A stretch of 6,031 bases of DNA from DAIPHL01 sp036771375. Its GTDB lineage: Bacteria; Synergistota; Synergistia; Synergistales; Synergistaceae. This document shows, piece by piece, positions 5,554 to 6,031 of the stretch. A program made the position numbers and the translations under genes. The stretch is taken from contig DAIPHL010000132.1 in NCBI GenBank assembly GCA_036771375.1, positions 1-6,031 of the forward strand, written 5' to 3'. A model generated the notes under the pieces. The model saw nothing but the letters and a program-made list of their open reading frames with translations, did not search any database and was not told where the DNA came from. Every line of letters starts with the position of its first letter. Positions within the stretch are counted from its first letter, which is position 1.

Positions 5554-6031
5554 CGAACCAGCAAGAGAAGCTCCGCCGCCCTGCCGCGCAGCGCGCTCAT
5601 CTCGTGGCGGCCCTCCCGGGCGCATACCTTCGAGTTCTCGGTGCAGAGCAGGCATCTCCTGGGCTCGAAACCGAGAGCGACGCGGCTCACTGGACCCGTC
5701 CCGGTGACGACGTCCAGATCCATCACCCGGCACCACGTTTCTCCCTCCTCGATCTCCACGGCGCGGGATTTGAGCGAAAGCGGTCCGATCTCCCGGAAGG
5801 CGAGCAAAACGGCGGGACCGGCTGCGTTGACCAGATACACCCGGGAGGACCAGGACTCGGAGACGGCGCGCCCGATCCGTTCCTCGGTCCGGCGAAGCGC
5901 CAGTTCGTCCCCCGCCAGCCGCTTGGGCGCGCCCGGCACGTTCACGGCGATTTGGAGGACGCAAGCCGCATCCCGAAGCAGCAAAGTCTGAACCCAGGCT
6001 CGTTCCTCCCTCGACTTCAAAAACGCCGACC
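5550..6031 (-). CDS. citX: CitX-family citrate lyase prosthetic-group transferase (5' end beyond window)
   Basis: CitX (apo-citrate lyase phosphoribosyl-dephospho-CoA transferase) attaches the 2'-(5''-phosphoribosyl)-3'-dephospho-CoA group to the acyl carrier subunit CitD, activating citrate lyase in anaerobic citrate breakdown. The frame shows the family pattern in order: an N-terminal REER stretch, NVPG (27-30 counted from the TTG at 6020), MDLDV (100-104), the cysteine motif PRRCLLC (120-126), VCAR (132-135) and RH (138-139). The frame stays open to the right edge. Compared with E. coli CitX, about 20 residues before the REER stretch are missing, so the true start most likely lies outside and the TTG at 6020 is only an internal option. 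Citrate lyase genes normally accompany citX, but none is in view. The related holo-ACP synthase domain fused to CitG is an alternative if the gene continues far upstream. Confidence 0.85.
   Translation of the reverse strand, partial: SAFLKSREERAWVQTLLLRDAACVLQIAVNVPGAPKRLAGDELALRRTEERIGRAVSESWSSRVYLVNAAGPAVLLAFREIGPLSLKSRAVEIEEGETWCRVMDLDVVTGTGPVSRVALGFEPRRCLLCTENSKVCAREGRHEMSALRGRAAELLLLVR

Noticed and set aside
5218..5964. Minus-strand frame (248 codons) over the small membrane gene and citX region
   Set aside because: It overlaps two better-supported genes in other frames, and its product is Arg/Gly-rich without domains.
1..6031. CRISPR arrays, tRNA genes, insertion sequences or phage attachment sites
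   Set aside because: Reading through both strands I found no regularly spaced repeats, cloverleaf-like sequence, transposase motifs or terminal inverted repeats with target duplications.

Overview
This is a GC-rich bacterial window carrying seven protein genes, densely packed and mostly on the minus strand. It looks like chromosomal core sequence rather than a mobile or defence island. I see no tRNA, rRNA, CRISPR array, transposase or phage gene. A Synergistota-type organism is my best guess: the base composition, the gene order (zinc peptidase, rsmB, PASTA protein, rpe) and a PASTA protein with no kinase domain all fit. A Firmicutes-related lineage is the main alternative. No marker gene in the window settles this.

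The left two thirds (1-3916, minus strand) reads as one co-directional unit. In order of transcription it holds a YugP-type membrane zinc metallopeptidase, the 16S rRNA cytosine methyltransferase RsmB, a membrane-anchored protein with three PASTA domains, and ribulose-phosphate 3-epimerase (cut by the left edge). Gaps are 40 and 51 bases, then a GTGA stop/start overlap. A near-consensus TATAAT box at 3954-3959, just upstream of the peptidase, is the likely promoter. This order parallels the def-fmt-rsmB-rlmN-prpC-prkC-rsgA-rpe cluster of Firmicutes. The PASTA protein sits in the slot normally held by the PASTA kinase PrkC, but it lacks the kinase and its partner phosphatase.

Upstream, still on the minus strand, is a DegT/DnrJ/EryC1/StrS sugar-nucleotide aminotransferase (3975-5123) resembling the WbpE/QdtB/FdtB group. 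It is divergent from a 90-residue two-helix membrane protein (5281-5553, plus). The 157-base AT-rich space between them holds two interrupted palindromes and weak promoter-like boxes.

At the right edge a CitX-family protein, which attaches the prosthetic group of citrate lyase, is encoded on the minus strand and runs off the window. Its TAG stop and that of the small membrane gene interlock in one CTAG tetramer.

No wholly new system is evident. The points most worth following are the kinase-less PASTA protein in the PrkC locus, the palindrome over the candidate promoter of the small membrane gene, and the CitX gene with its unseen neighbours.
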